DNA of 7,248 bases from positions 1 to 7,248 of the forward strand of contig JAJUFK010000115.1 of assembly GCA_029266015.1 (NCBI GenBank), given 5' to 3'. Below are positions 1 through 6,946 of this stretch, piece after piece. A model generated the notes under the pieces. The model had not been told where the DNA came from, did not search any database, and saw only the letters and a program-made list of their open reading frames with translations. Source of the DNA: Bacteroidota bacterium (GTDB taxonomy: Bacteria; Bacteroidota; Bacteroidia; Bacteroidales; UBA1715). Each line of letters starts with the position of its first letter. Position 1 is the stretch's first letter. The translations under genes were made by a program, and so were the position numbers.

Positions 1-1
1 A

Positions 2-565
2 GATAAAATCTATTATTATAGTACATTTTATAATCAAGAATTTCTGTTATATGATTTTACTATTAAAGAACAGGATATTTTTAGAATAGATAAATATAAT
101 ATTGATATGACTTTAGATTCAATACGAGTTGTTGAGGGGTTAAAGCACTATTTTTTTTCGTTTGAAAATGAATCAACTGTTTGGATTGAATCTATAGGGA
201 ATATTAATAATTTATTTTTTTCATCTGGAAATATTGATTTAATCGGTGCTCAATATTTTTTATTATGTTGTTCAATACATGACACCTATGTATATATAAA
301 TAATGATTATTCTTCCTGTTTTTTAACTACAATATCACAACCTAATTCGGATTCCATTAGATTAAGGTTTGATAAAAAATTCATTACAATACCCAAAACA
401 ATAGAGATATCTGCGTACGAAATTATAACTTTAGATGGTAGGGTAATTGATTCTGGTACCTCACATACTATCCCTTTATATGGAATTTCTAAAGGTATGT
501 ATTGTGTGAAAATGTATACTATACATAATGGAACTATTATTCAAAAGTTTGTTGTAACTCATTAA
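2..565 (+). CDS. T9SS type A sorting-domain secreted protein (5' end outside window)
   Basis: The frame is open from the first bases of the window, so this is the C-terminal 187 residues of a longer gene; the ATG at 107 is internal. Over its whole visible length it aligns with the next gene, sharing LYDF, DIFRI/DIFRM and WIE-IG followed by a Cys-containing stretch and an N-Y-S-C pattern. That pattern is typical of a large Bacteroidetes family of secreted proteins that carry a sorting tag. The last ~75 residues look like a T9SS type A C-terminal domain: a GRVIDSG strand, then SKGMYCVKM, and a terminal strand ending QKFVVTH. By family knowledge such proteins cross the inner membrane by Sec, then the outer membrane by the type IX system, which removes this domain. 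Substrate or function of the mature part is unknown. The frame is intact where visible. Confidence 0.8.
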   Translation, partial: DKIYYYSTFYNQEFLLYDFTIKEQDIFRIDKYNIDMTLDSIRVVEGLKHYFFSFENESTVWIESIGNINNLFFSSGNIDLIGAQYFLLCCSIHDTYVYINNDYSSCFLTTISQPNSDSIRLRFDKKFITIPKTIEISAYEIITLDGRVIDSGTSHTIPLYGISKGMYCVKMYTIHNGTIIQKFVVTH

Positions 566-600
566 AAACAATATAAGTGTAAATATTCAAACAAAAGTGA

Positions 601-801
601 ACTGGTAAATATATAAAATTAAGAAACATTTTGTTAAATTTAACTTATAAAAGAATAGTACAACCAAATGTAAGCATTCCAAACGGAAAAATTGTTACCT
701 TTGAAGCAGCCAATGAAGTTGTGTTGCAATCAGGGTTTCAAATATTACCAGGTGGATTGTTAGAAAATTCTATGAATGGATGTGAATATAAAAATCAATA
801 A
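601..801 (+). pseudogene. Remnant of a Bacteroidetes secreted-protein module
   Basis: This stop-free frame begins just after a TGA at 598-600 and ends at TAA 799-801. It has no ATG until 772, near its end, so no plausible start supports it as a gene. From about 658 it reads as a recognisable module: an NGKIVTFEA stretch, then NEVVLQSGFQILPGG, then NGC near the end. The pattern 'G..vtfeAgneI.LkpGF.v..Ga.f.A.i..C' recurs in many Bacteroidetes extracellular proteins that carry sorting tags. Here it lacks its N-terminal part and any downstream sorting domain. I read it as the remains of a third secreted-protein gene between two surviving paralogs. The start of the next gene (ATG 776) lies inside it in another frame. 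An unusual non-ATG start (TTG 631) cannot be excluded but gives no clear signal peptide. Confidence 0.55.
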
Positions 802-1625
802 TTTTATAAAAATAGTTAGTATAATCGGATTTATAGTGTTCTTTGGAATGCATGTTTTTTTGTCAAGAAATGCCATTGAATGGAAGTTTTTATGGTATAA
901 TTTCTGGCGGAGGTATGCAAATTGAGGAAAGTTGTGTGAGTTCTATATATCAATTGGAATACACAGATACATTAATAAGAGACACTCTGTATCATAAATT
1001 AAAAAATGGTGAATTACATTTATATATCAATTATAAGTATTATATAGTTGATAGTTTAGTTGAAAATAATAAATATATCTTATATGATTTTACATTAGAA
1101 AAGAATGATATTTTTAGAATGAATAATTTTAATAAAGAATTTCTTGTAATAGAACGAAATCAATTTTTATTGGCAAATGGGGAATATAGAACTCATATTA
1201 TTTTAAAAGGAGATATTACTTTAGAATGGATTGAAGGAATTGGCGATATTCAAAATGATTTTTTCTATTTTTATAACTTTTTTTCTAGTTATTATAAATA
1301 TATTGCTTGTGTAACAGATAGTAAAGGAAATTTAATTTATAAAGATAAAAACTTTAATTATAGTTGTGAAGATATCGAAAAATATTGTACAAGTAGTAGT
1401 GAATCAATACAAAATTCAATTATAGTCTCCCTCAACCCATTTACCAATACCATTACAATTCATGGTATGAGCGATGGTATGCGATATACTTTGTACACAA
1501 GTATAGGTACACCTATATTGAGTGGTACACATGCAACTATAGATACTAAAAATGTACCCAAGGGGGTATATATGCTCGAAGTTGTAGGTGTTGAGGGTAC
1601 GCAGGTGGTAAAACTTATAAAATAA
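776..1625 (+). CDS. T9SS type A sorting-domain secreted protein, frame split in signal peptide
   Basis: The mature part is one open frame, from TTG 843 (or ATG 852) to TAA 1625, up to 260 aa. That frame has no signal peptide, though a T9SS cargo must have one. A good signal peptide lies just upstream in a different frame, starting at ATG 776: KINNF, then a hydrophobic IVSIIGFIVFFG core, then HVF. It meets the mature frame at seven T (855-861). With one T fewer the two join as ...HVF-C-QEMP and give a 282-aa precursor. The mature part matches the upstream paralog (LYDF, NDIFRM, WIEGIGDI, NYSC). It ends in a sorting domain: NSIIVSLNPF, a GTPILSG strand, KGVYMLEVVG, final VVKLIK. The gene therefore looks like a secreted, T9SS-exported protein of unknown activity. 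It is either disrupted, length-variable at the T run, or affected by a sequencing error. The intact length of the rest argues against long-standing decay. Confidence 0.75.
855..861 (+). repeat. T7 homopolymer at the frame junction
   Basis: Seven consecutive T sit exactly where the signal-peptide frame (ATG 776; it runs on to TGA 923-925 if not shifted) must hand over to the mature-protein frame. Six or nine T would make one continuous reading frame; seven does not. Short homopolymers like this are prone to slippage in replication and in sequencing, so the length may vary among cells or be miscalled. Confidence 0.7.
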
Positions 1626-1649
1626 AAGATTTTCTGTGCAATACATAAC

Positions 1650-1681
1650 AAAAAAAGCTGCCCCCAAAGGCAGCTTTTTTT
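1650..1681 (+). terminator. Intrinsic terminator, probably bidirectional
   Basis: A perfect 13-bp stem (1650-1662 with 1669-1681) has a GC-rich core AGCTGCC/GGCAGCT and a six-base CCCAAA loop. It starts 24 bases after the stop of the T9SS cargo gene. The stem is flanked by A7 on the left and T7 on the right, so a U-tract follows the hairpin whichever strand is transcribed. It fits termination of the plus-strand secreted-protein gene. It may also catch minus-strand transcription coming through from htpG. Confidence 0.9.
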
Positions 1682-1744
1682 GTTTATTATCGATATCGCA
1701 ATATTTTATTTAACGTGAGTTCAATGTAATTATGCACGTTCAGA

Positions 1745-1836
1745 TTTTATAAGAATTTGATTATCAAGGCATATATTTGAAAATGTAGCGGGCTACTTTG
1801 AAAATATGTAACGCAGAGAATCGAATTCTTATAAAA
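1745..1836. repeat. 92-bp element with 18-bp terminal inverted repeats
   Basis: The left arm (1745-1762) and the right arm (1819-1836) are inverted copies matching at 17 of 18 positions. Inside are two diverged direct repeats beginning TTTGAAAAT (1776-1790 and 1797-1813) and a small hairpin GTAGC-GG-GCTAC (1785-1796). The trinucleotide AGA lies directly outside both ends (1742-1744 and 1837-1839), which could be a 3-bp target duplication or chance. The layout resembles a miniature inverted-repeat element or a leftover insertion-sequence end; it could also be a structured RNA. There is no transposase coding sequence in it. Confidence 0.55.
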
Positions 1837-1848
1837 AGAATAATAAAT

Positions 1849-1944
1849 ACCGCTTATAAACAGCAATCTTCTTCTTGATAAACACTTATAATATCCCGAT
1901 ATGATAGCGTGTTTATCAATTGAATTTCACTATCTCTAAGCGGT
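1849..1944. repeat. Nested inverted repeats (possible structured RNA or DNA hairpin)
   Basis: Three concentric perfect inverted repeats are present: outer ACCGCTTA/TAAGCGGT (1849-1856 and 1937-1944), middle TTGATAAACAC/GTGTTTATCAA (1875-1885 and 1909-1919), and inner ATATC/GATAT (1891-1895 and 1898-1902) around a CC loop. On the minus strand it lies 28 bases after the htpG stop, so it would be in the htpG 3' untranslated region. It lacks a T-tract after the stem on either strand, so it is not a standard intrinsic terminator. Confidence 0.55.
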
Positions 1945-1972
1945 CTGAACTCAAAATTACGTCGAACTTACC

Positions 1973-4018
1973 TTATTTAATAAGCGATATACTTCGTTTT
2001 ACAAACGATTCCAACTCTTCTCCTTTGAGCATATTGTTTGAAATAAGTGCCAAATCAACCAATTGTTTAACTAATGGATTTGATGACCCAAATTCACGCA
2101 AAGCTTCATTGGTTTTTGATTCTAATTCTTGAATTTGTTTATTCAATGTTTCAATCTGTTCTTTCTCAGCCGAAGGAATTTCTTCATCTTTTTTATCTTT
2201 ATGCGAGTTTAAAAGAGCTTCTTTTTGTTCTTTGAGCGGTGCAATTTTTTGCGTATTTGCTTCTATAGTTTTGCCAACCTTAGCCTGAGTATCGGTTACT
2301 ATTTTTTCAATAAGCGGGTGATTGGTATTTATGATAAGATTATAGCTGTCTGGTAATTGTCCGTAGAAACTCATACCCGGATTCATGTGAGCCATATCTT
2401 TCATGCGACGCATAAATTCTGATTGCGTAATTACAATAGGCATATCGGTTGGTTCCAACGATTCAAATTGTATAGAATACGTGGGAGCAGGAGCTATTGC
2501 TTGAAATACGGTACTAATTTCTTGTTTTTGTGTATCAGATAATTTTGATTCTTTTATGTCTTCTTTAAGTATTAACTTTTCAATTATATCAGAATCTACA
2601 CGCGAAAAACGGCTTTTTTCAAATTTTTGCTCTAACTGTTGAATCAAATGATTGTCGAGATGCCCATCCATAATCAACACATCGTAGCCTTTGTTTTTAG
2701 CTTTTTGAATATAACTGTATTGTGCTTCTGCGTCGGTGGTATACAAATATATGCATGTTCCGTTTTTGTCGGTTTGAACATCTTTAATTAACGATTTGTA
2801 TTCTTCAAAAGTAAAATATTTGTTTTCGGTATTTTTGAGTAATGCAAATTTTTCGGCACGTTCGTAAAATTTTTCATCACTTAACATTCCGTATGTGATA
2901 AACAATTTTAAATCGTCCCATTTCTTTTCAAATTCACTACGATTGTCTTTGAAAATTTCCGCCAATCTGTCTGATACCTTTTTAGTAATATGGTTCGAAA
3001 TTTTCTTTACATTTTGGTCGCTTTGTAAATAACTGCGTGAAACGTTGAGAGGAATATCGGGCGAATCGAGTACTCCATGTAAGAGAGTTAAAAAATCAGG
3101 CACTATACCTTCAACCGAATCAGTTACAAATACTTGGTTACAGTATAATTGAATTTTGTTTTTTTGTACTTCAAAGTTGTTTCTGATTTTTGGGAAGTAG
3201 AGAATACCGGTTAAATTGAACGGATAATCTACATTCAAATGAATGTTGAATAATGGTTCTTCGGCAATTGGATACAATTCGCGATAGAAGTTTTGGTAAT
3301 CCTCGTCTTTTAAATCTGCCGGTTTTTTTGTCCATGCAGGTGTAGGGTTATTTATTACGTTATCTTCATCGGTATCAACATATTTACCGTCTTTCCATTC
3401 TTGTTTTTTACCAAAAACTATAGGAATAGGTAAGAATTTACAATATTTATTGAGTAACTCTTCTATTCGTTTTTTCTCTAAATATTCTTCAGAATCTTTG
3501 TCAATATGTAACACAATGTCAGTTCCTACCGTTTGTTTATCGCAGTCAGTTATGGTATAATCGGGGCTGCCGTCACATTCCCATTTTACTGCTTTGGCAT
3601 CGGCAATATATGATTTAGTATAAATTTCAACTTTATGTGATACCATAAATGAAGAATAAAATCCCAAACCAAAATGACCGATTATACTGTCAATTTTGTC
3701 TTTGTATTTGTCAAGGAATTCTTCGGCACCCGAAAACGCTATTTGATTGATATATTTTTCAATCTCTTCTTCTGTCATACCTATACCTTGGTCAGATATG
3801 GTAATTGTTTTTGCATCTTTGTTTACAGAAACCTTTACGGTTGCGTTACTTACATCACCCGAATAGGTGCCTAATTTTGCTAATGTTTTGAGTTTTTGTG
3901 TTGCATCAACTGCATTTGACACTAATTCGCGAAGAAAGATTTCTTGATCGGAATACAGAAATTTTTTAATGATAGGAAAAATGTTTTCTGTAGTTACTCC
4001 AATTTTACCTGTTTGCAT
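1973..4018 (-). CDS. htpG: Chaperone protein HtpG (bacterial Hsp90)
   Basis: This is the ATP-dependent cytosolic chaperone of the Hsp90 family, a homodimer that remodels client proteins, often with DnaK. The GHKL ATPase domain occupies roughly residues 1-215. It has FLRELVSNAVDA (catalytic Glu31, Mg-binding Asn35), SDQGIGM (Asp76, adenine contact) and the lid motif GHFGLGFYSSF (about 114-124). The middle domain (about 240-500) has NVSRSYLQ, whose Arg328 matches the ATP-sensing arginine. The C-terminal dimerisation domain follows, with a charged, probably coiled segment at about 590-645. The 681-residue length exceeds E. coli HtpG (624) but is normal for Bacteroidetes, as is NAVDA in place of NASDA. 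The ATG start fits the family N-terminus (TGKIGVTTENIF). No frameshift is seen. A terminator hairpin ends only 12 bases before the start, and no CIRCE operator is visible. Confidence 0.97.
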   Translation of the reverse strand: MQTGKIGVTTENIFPIIKKFLYSDQEIFLRELVSNAVDATQKLKTLAKLGTYSGDVSNATVKVSVNKDAKTITISDQGIGMTEEEIEKYINQIAFSGAEEFLDKYKDKIDSIIGHFGLGFYSSFMVSHKVEIYTKSYIADAKAVKWECDGSPDYTITDCDKQTVGTDIVLHIDKDSEEYLEKKRIEELLNKYCKFLPIPIVFGKKQEWKDGKYVDTDEDNVINNPTPAWTKKPADLKDEDYQNFYRELYPIAEEPLFNIHLNVDYPFNLTGILYFPKIRNNFEVQKNKIQLYCNQVFVTDSVEGIVPDFLTLLHGVLDSPDIPLNVSRSYLQSDQNVKKISNHITKKVSDRLAEIFKDNRSEFEKKWDDLKLFITYGMLSDEKFYERAEKFALLKNTENKYFTFEEYKSLIKDVQTDKNGTCIYLYTTDAEAQYSYIQKAKNKGYDVLIMDGHLDNHLIQQLEQKFEKSRFSRVDSDIIEKLILKEDIKESKLSDTQKQEISTVFQAIAPAPTYSIQFESLEPTDMPIVITQSEFMRRMKDMAHMNPGMSFYGQLPDSYNLIINTNHPLIEKIVTDTQAKVGKTIEANTQKIAPLKEQKEALLNSHKDKKDEEIPSAEKEQIETLNKQIQELESKTNEALREFGSSNPLVKQLVDLALISNNMLKGEELESFVKRSISLIK

Positions 4019-4030
4019 ATTCTATAAAAT

Positions 4031-4066
4031 AAAAAAGGTTACACATAAATTTGTGCAACCTTTTTT
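4031..4066 (-). terminator. Intrinsic terminator between the receiver-domain gene and htpG
   Basis: The arms 4031-4040 and 4057-4066 pair perfectly over 10 bp. After one A/C mismatch the stem continues for four more pairs (4042-4045 with 4052-4055), closed by a six-base loop. Read on the minus strand, the stem ends in CCTTTTTT and runs into more A/T. It is therefore placed to terminate the receiver-protein transcript 72 bases after its stop codon. Its end is just 12 bases from the htpG start, so htpG transcripts beginning further upstream would carry it in their leader. Confidence 0.8.
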
Positions 4067-4138
4067 CAAATGATATGCCGTTAGGTTTTTTATGTCATAT
4101 AGTCATTATTGAATATGAACTACTGACAAAAAAACTGA

Positions 4139-5041
4139 TTATTTTGTAGAAGGAACCGGAGGTTGATTCATTACAGGAATAATACCTAACGCTCCGTCTG
4201 TTACTATGTCTGCAATAATTAATATAGCTATTACCGATAAAAATCCTATAATACCTATTTTAATAAGTTTTTTAGCATCGGCTTTTTTACGAAGTTTTTC
4301 TTGTTCGTGTATAGCCCATACTATATTATTTATAATTTTATTAAATGCATCTTTACCTTTTTGAATAAATGTAACAGCACCAAAATACGTTGCAGAAGCT
4401 GCTATGTCAACATCGGCATGGCTTGAAAGCATGATTACCTCAATATTGGGGTCGTATGATTTGAGTTCGTTAAGAACTGCAATACCATTTTGTGCTTCTT
4501 CATCGTCAGAATCTTCTAAGAAGTAGTCCATTACCACTAGAAATATAGAATTTTTAGGGAATTTAGAAGTTTTAATGTAATCCAATAAATCTTTACCATT
4601 GGTAAATGCTTTGGTTTTTTTGAAACTTCTAGTGTTTTTGAATTGTTCTTGCAATACTTTAAGTTGCAATTCATTGTCATCAACTAAAAATATAAAAACT
4701 TCACAATTTGTGTGTTTTACTCCCTTATTGCCCGGTTCTGCAGGAACTTTTCCTTTCGTTCTATTAGTTATAGAAACATTGTAGTTTTTAAGCTGTTCTT
4801 CTTCTTTAGCTTTTTTATCTATTTTTTTCTCAACTTTTGAAGTTTCAGTTTCTTTTTCAACTGTTTGAGTAACCGGTTTTTTAATTTCGGGTTGTGCTGT
4901 TACTTCTTTATTTTCTATAGTTGATTGTGTTTCTGTTTTTTGAGAAGTTTGTTGTTGTAAATTCTCAATCTCTTGAAGTTTTGCTAACGCTTCTTGTTTA
5001 GCTTTTTCCAAGTCGTCTTGTAACACTTGATTATCACTCAT
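4139..5041 (-). CDS. Membrane-anchored response-regulator receiver protein, no output domain
   Basis: A 300-aa protein in three parts. Residues 1-85 are rich in Glu, Lys and Gln, with a likely coiled coil at about 5-35 and then a low-complexity linker. Residues about 114-245 form a CheY-like receiver with all key positions: acidic pair Asp121-Asp122 (FLVDDNE), phosphoacceptor Asp172 (VVMDYFLED), switch Ser206 (IMLSSHAD) and Lys228 (FIQKGK). A Lys/Arg-rich stretch leads to one hydrophobic segment (about 259-280) and a short tail ending PPVPSTK. The basic residues before the segment suggest a cytoplasmic receiver with the C-terminus outside. It should accept phosphate from a histidine kinase, but has no DNA-binding or enzymatic output, so it may act through partner proteins. 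No kinase lies in the window. The start is the ATG at 5041, after an A-rich leader typical of Bacteroidetes. The 116-base upstream gap suggests its own promoter. Confidence 0.85.
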   Translation of the reverse strand: MSDNQVLQDDLEKAKQEALAKLQEIENLQQQTSQKTETQSTIENKEVTAQPEIKKPVTQTVEKETETSKVEKKIDKKAKEEEQLKNYNVSITNRTKGKVPAEPGNKGVKHTNCEVFIFLVDDNELQLKVLQEQFKNTRSFKKTKAFTNGKDLLDYIKTSKFPKNSIFLVVMDYFLEDSDDEEAQNGIAVLNELKSYDPNIEVIMLSSHADVDIAASATYFGAVTFIQKGKDAFNKIINNIVWAIHEQEKLRKKADAKKLIKIGIIGFLSVIAILIIADIVTDGALGIIPVMNQPPVPSTK

Positions 5042-5157
5042 GAGGTTTATTTTTTTTAATTGAACATAGTTTCAGAACATAAAAATAGTGTTTTTTTATT
5101 TAAAAATAAAATATTCCATAGTTTTTTATTAAACAACAATTAACAACATGCAGGATT
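5042..5157 (-). promoter_or_regulatory. Probable promoter and leader region of the receiver-protein gene
   Basis: A 116-base, very AT-rich gap separates the 180-aa protein gene from the receiver gene. The last bases before the start read AAAAAAAATAAACCTC on the minus strand, an A-rich leader of the kind used in Bacteroidetes instead of a strong Shine-Dalgarno site. I did not find a clean match to the Bacteroidetes -7 consensus TAnnTTTG here, so promoter placement is inferred only from the spacing. Confidence 0.3.
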
Positions 5158-5700
5158 TTACAGTTTTTGTACTATGTAAAAACTTAAAAATGATATAATT
5201 AAAATTATTACAATAGCAAGAACAATAAAAATTATTTTATTATATTTTTTTTGTTGAATTATTGTAAAATCATTACAAACGGTAAATATTATTTGTTCTA
5301 CTCGTTTATATGAATTTTCATTTTTTGAAATAATAGTGTTGTTATAATCTTTTACAAAATTTTGTAATTCAGCATTGTCTAATTGAACCACATGAATATT
5401 TGGAGCATTTGCAAAAACAGCTTCAATAAATTCATTTTTATTGGTTACAGGTGTTTGTTCCAAAAAAATGGAATTGTCTATTACAATAAATGGTAAAATG
5501 TGTTTAATGGTTGAATTGGTTTGTAGTTCCAATAAGCATTCATCGCAGTGTTTATATGTTTTAAAATAGTGGGGAGTGTCTATTGATATTTTTTTTAAGA
5601 AAATTGTTGAAAAATATACATCGTTTGATAATACATACAGCCCTATTAATGGTATTTTTTTGAGTTGAAAATAATGATATATTTTTTCTAAGAATATCAT
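5158..5700 (-). CDS. Unrecognised tail-anchored membrane protein
   Basis: I do not recognise this 180-aa protein. It has no N-terminal signal peptide. Residues 1-150 look soluble, with a CxxC pair at Cys52-Cys55 (HCDEC), which could bind metal or be redox active but may be incidental. A basic QQKKYNK stretch then precedes a single strongly hydrophobic segment (about 156-177) that ends three residues from the C-terminus. This predicts a cytoplasmic domain held to the inner membrane by its tail. The ATG at 5700 lies 12 bases after the spmAB stop on the same strand, so the two are very likely cotranscribed. The start is supported by that spacing. A function related to SpmAB is possible but rests on position alone. 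The receiver protein downstream has a similar C-terminal anchor. Confidence 0.7.
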   Translation of the reverse strand: MIFLEKIYHYFQLKKIPLIGLYVLSNDVYFSTIFLKKISIDTPHYFKTYKHCDECLLELQTNSTIKHILPFIVIDNSIFLEQTPVTNKNEFIEAVFANAPNIHVVQLDNAELQNFVKDYNNTIISKNENSYKRVEQIIFTVCNDFTIIQQKKYNKIIFIVLAIVIILIISFLSFYIVQKL

Positions 5701-5712
5701 AGTACCGTTTTT

Positions 5713-6945
5713 TTAATAAAATAACATATATGCAATGATAATAGCTGCAACTATACCTGTAATATCTGCAATAAGACCGCAACCAATTGCATGACGGGTT
5801 TTTTTAATACCAACTGAGCCAAAATATACTGCTATTATATAAAAGGTGGTGTCTGTTGCTCCTTGCATTATGCAGGCCAATCGTCCTACAAAACTATCGG
5901 CTCCATATGAATTCATTGCCTCAAGCATCATTCCGCGGGCACCGGTTCCACTGAGTGGTTTCATTATAGCTGTAGGCAGGGCAGGTACAAAGTCGGTATT
6001 TATATTGAGTGTATTAAAAAACCATGACAGTCCGTCAATTATTACTTGTAATCCACCAACATTTCTAAATACTCCTATCCCTACTAAAATAGCTATTAAA
6101 TACGGAATTATTTTAATTGCTACGCTAAATCCTTCTTTACCGCCTTCAATAAATGCGTCAAATACATTTATTTTTTTTATTACACCTGCTACTATAAATG
6201 CTATGATTACCGAAAATATAATTCCATTTCCTGCAACATTTGATACTATTTCTACTTGTTCTTTTGATAATCCTTTGAAATAGAATAATAACCCGGCTAT
6301 AATTACACTTACAGAACCTACATATGCAAGTATTGTTTTATTGAAAATATTGATTCGTTGCATTATGCCAACCGATAAAAAACCAACCAAAGTTGAAAAA
6401 AATGTAGCTAATAATATAGGTATAAATATATCGGTTGGGTTAGCTGCTCCTAATTGAGCTCTATACACCATTATGCTTACCGGTATTAGTGTTAGCCCCG
6501 AAGTATTCAGAACCAAAAACATAATTTGAGCATTCGATGCTGTATTTTTGTCTTTGTTAAGTTCCTGCATTTGCTCCATTGCTTTGAGTCCCATAGGTGT
6601 TGCGGCATTGTCTAATCCAAGCATGTTGGCAGCAATGTTGAGCATTATTGTGCCATACACCGGGTGGTCTTTGGGAATTTCAGGAAAAATTTTTCGAAAA
6701 AACGGACTGATAAGTTTTGCCATTACAGTTATAACCCCGGCTTTTTCACCAATTTTCATTATACCAAGCCACAGTGTTAAAACTGCTGTTAATCCTAATG
6801 AAATTTCAAACCCATTTTTGGCATCGGTAAATGTGCCATTCATAATGGTTGCAAATATTTGGGTATCGCCAAGTATGAGGAATTTTGCACAGGCTATGCA
6901 AAAACCAATCAGAAAAAAACTAATCCAAATATAATTTAAAACCAT
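5713..6945 (-). CDS. spmAB: Fused SpmA-SpmB spore-maturation/nucleoside-recognition (Gate) membrane protein
   Basis: A polytopic inner-membrane protein in which SpmA-like and SpmB-like halves are joined, as is usual in Bacteroidetes; in Bacillus they are two separate proteins affecting spore-core dehydration. Both halves belong to the Gate (nucleoside recognition) family. Using the ATG at 6945 (410 aa), the SpmA half spans about 1-200 with the hallmark NMLGLDNAATPMGLKAMEQM (107-126). The SpmB half spans about 210-410 with KPLSGTGARGMMLEAM (329-344), DSFVGRLACIMQGATDTTFY (350-369) and AVYFGSVGIKKTRHA. An upstream in-frame ATG at 7035 would add 30 residues, but that extension overlaps the preceding gene in another frame. 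The 6945 start gives TAA-A-ATG spacing and the family-like N-terminus MVLNYIWISFFLIGF. The organism is presumably not a spore former, so the substrate and role here are unknown; a transport or envelope function is inferred. Confidence 0.92.
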   Translation of the reverse strand: MVLNYIWISFFLIGFCIACAKFLILGDTQIFATIMNGTFTDAKNGFEISLGLTAVLTLWLGIMKIGEKAGVITVMAKLISPFFRKIFPEIPKDHPVYGTIMLNIAANMLGLDNAATPMGLKAMEQMQELNKDKNTASNAQIMFLVLNTSGLTLIPVSIMVYRAQLGAANPTDIFIPILLATFFSTLVGFLSVGIMQRINIFNKTILAYVGSVSVIIAGLLFYFKGLSKEQVEIVSNVAGNGIIFSVIIAFIVAGVIKKINVFDAFIEGGKEGFSVAIKIIPYLIAILVGIGVFRNVGGLQVIIDGLSWFFNTLNINTDFVPALPTAIMKPLSGTGARGMMLEAMNSYGADSFVGRLACIMQGATDTTFYIIAVYFGSVGIKKTRHAIGCGLIADITGIVAAIIIAYMLFY

Positions 6946-6946
6946 T

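Larger units (their letters stand above)
1682..1972. other. Gene-free, repeat-dense intergenic region
   Basis: No convincing coding frame is seen on either strand between the terminator and the htpG stop codon. The stretch holds an 8-bp palindrome CGATATCG (1691-1698), a small inverted repeat AACGTG/CACGTT (1712-1717 and 1735-1740), and the two larger inverted-repeat structures listed separately. Because htpG is read leftwards, this is its 3' flank. No tRNA or known riboswitch was recognised. Confidence 0.6.

Noticed and set aside
696..703. TACCTTTG, a perfect match to the Bacteroidetes -7 promoter consensus
   Set aside because: It lies inside the coding remnant where it encodes part of the VTFEA motif, and no -33 TTTG is at the right distance, so the match is probably coincidental.
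1416..1667. Overlapping minus-strand open frames opposite the second T9SS cargo gene
   Set aside because: They are antisense to a well-supported sorting domain, run into the terminator hairpin at their 5' end, and show no family motif.
1849..1944. Integron attC site
   Set aside because: The nested hairpin recalls attC folding, but no GTTRRRY core site and no integrase or cassette array is visible.
1920..2132. 70-aa plus-strand frame at the 3' end of htpG
   Set aside because: Most of it is the antisense of the conserved htpG C-terminus; no independent support.
3674..3874. 66-aa plus-strand frame inside htpG
   Set aside because: Antisense to the conserved ATPase domain; a chance frame.
5561..5782. 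73-aa minus-strand frame spanning the spmAB / 180-aa gene junction
   Set aside because: Overlaps both genes out of frame and has no recognisable motif.
5846..6934. Two long plus-strand frames (5846-6283 and 6548-6934) opposite spmAB
   Set aside because: They mirror conserved SpmA/SpmB motifs on the other strand; such antisense frames commonly arise opposite membrane proteins.
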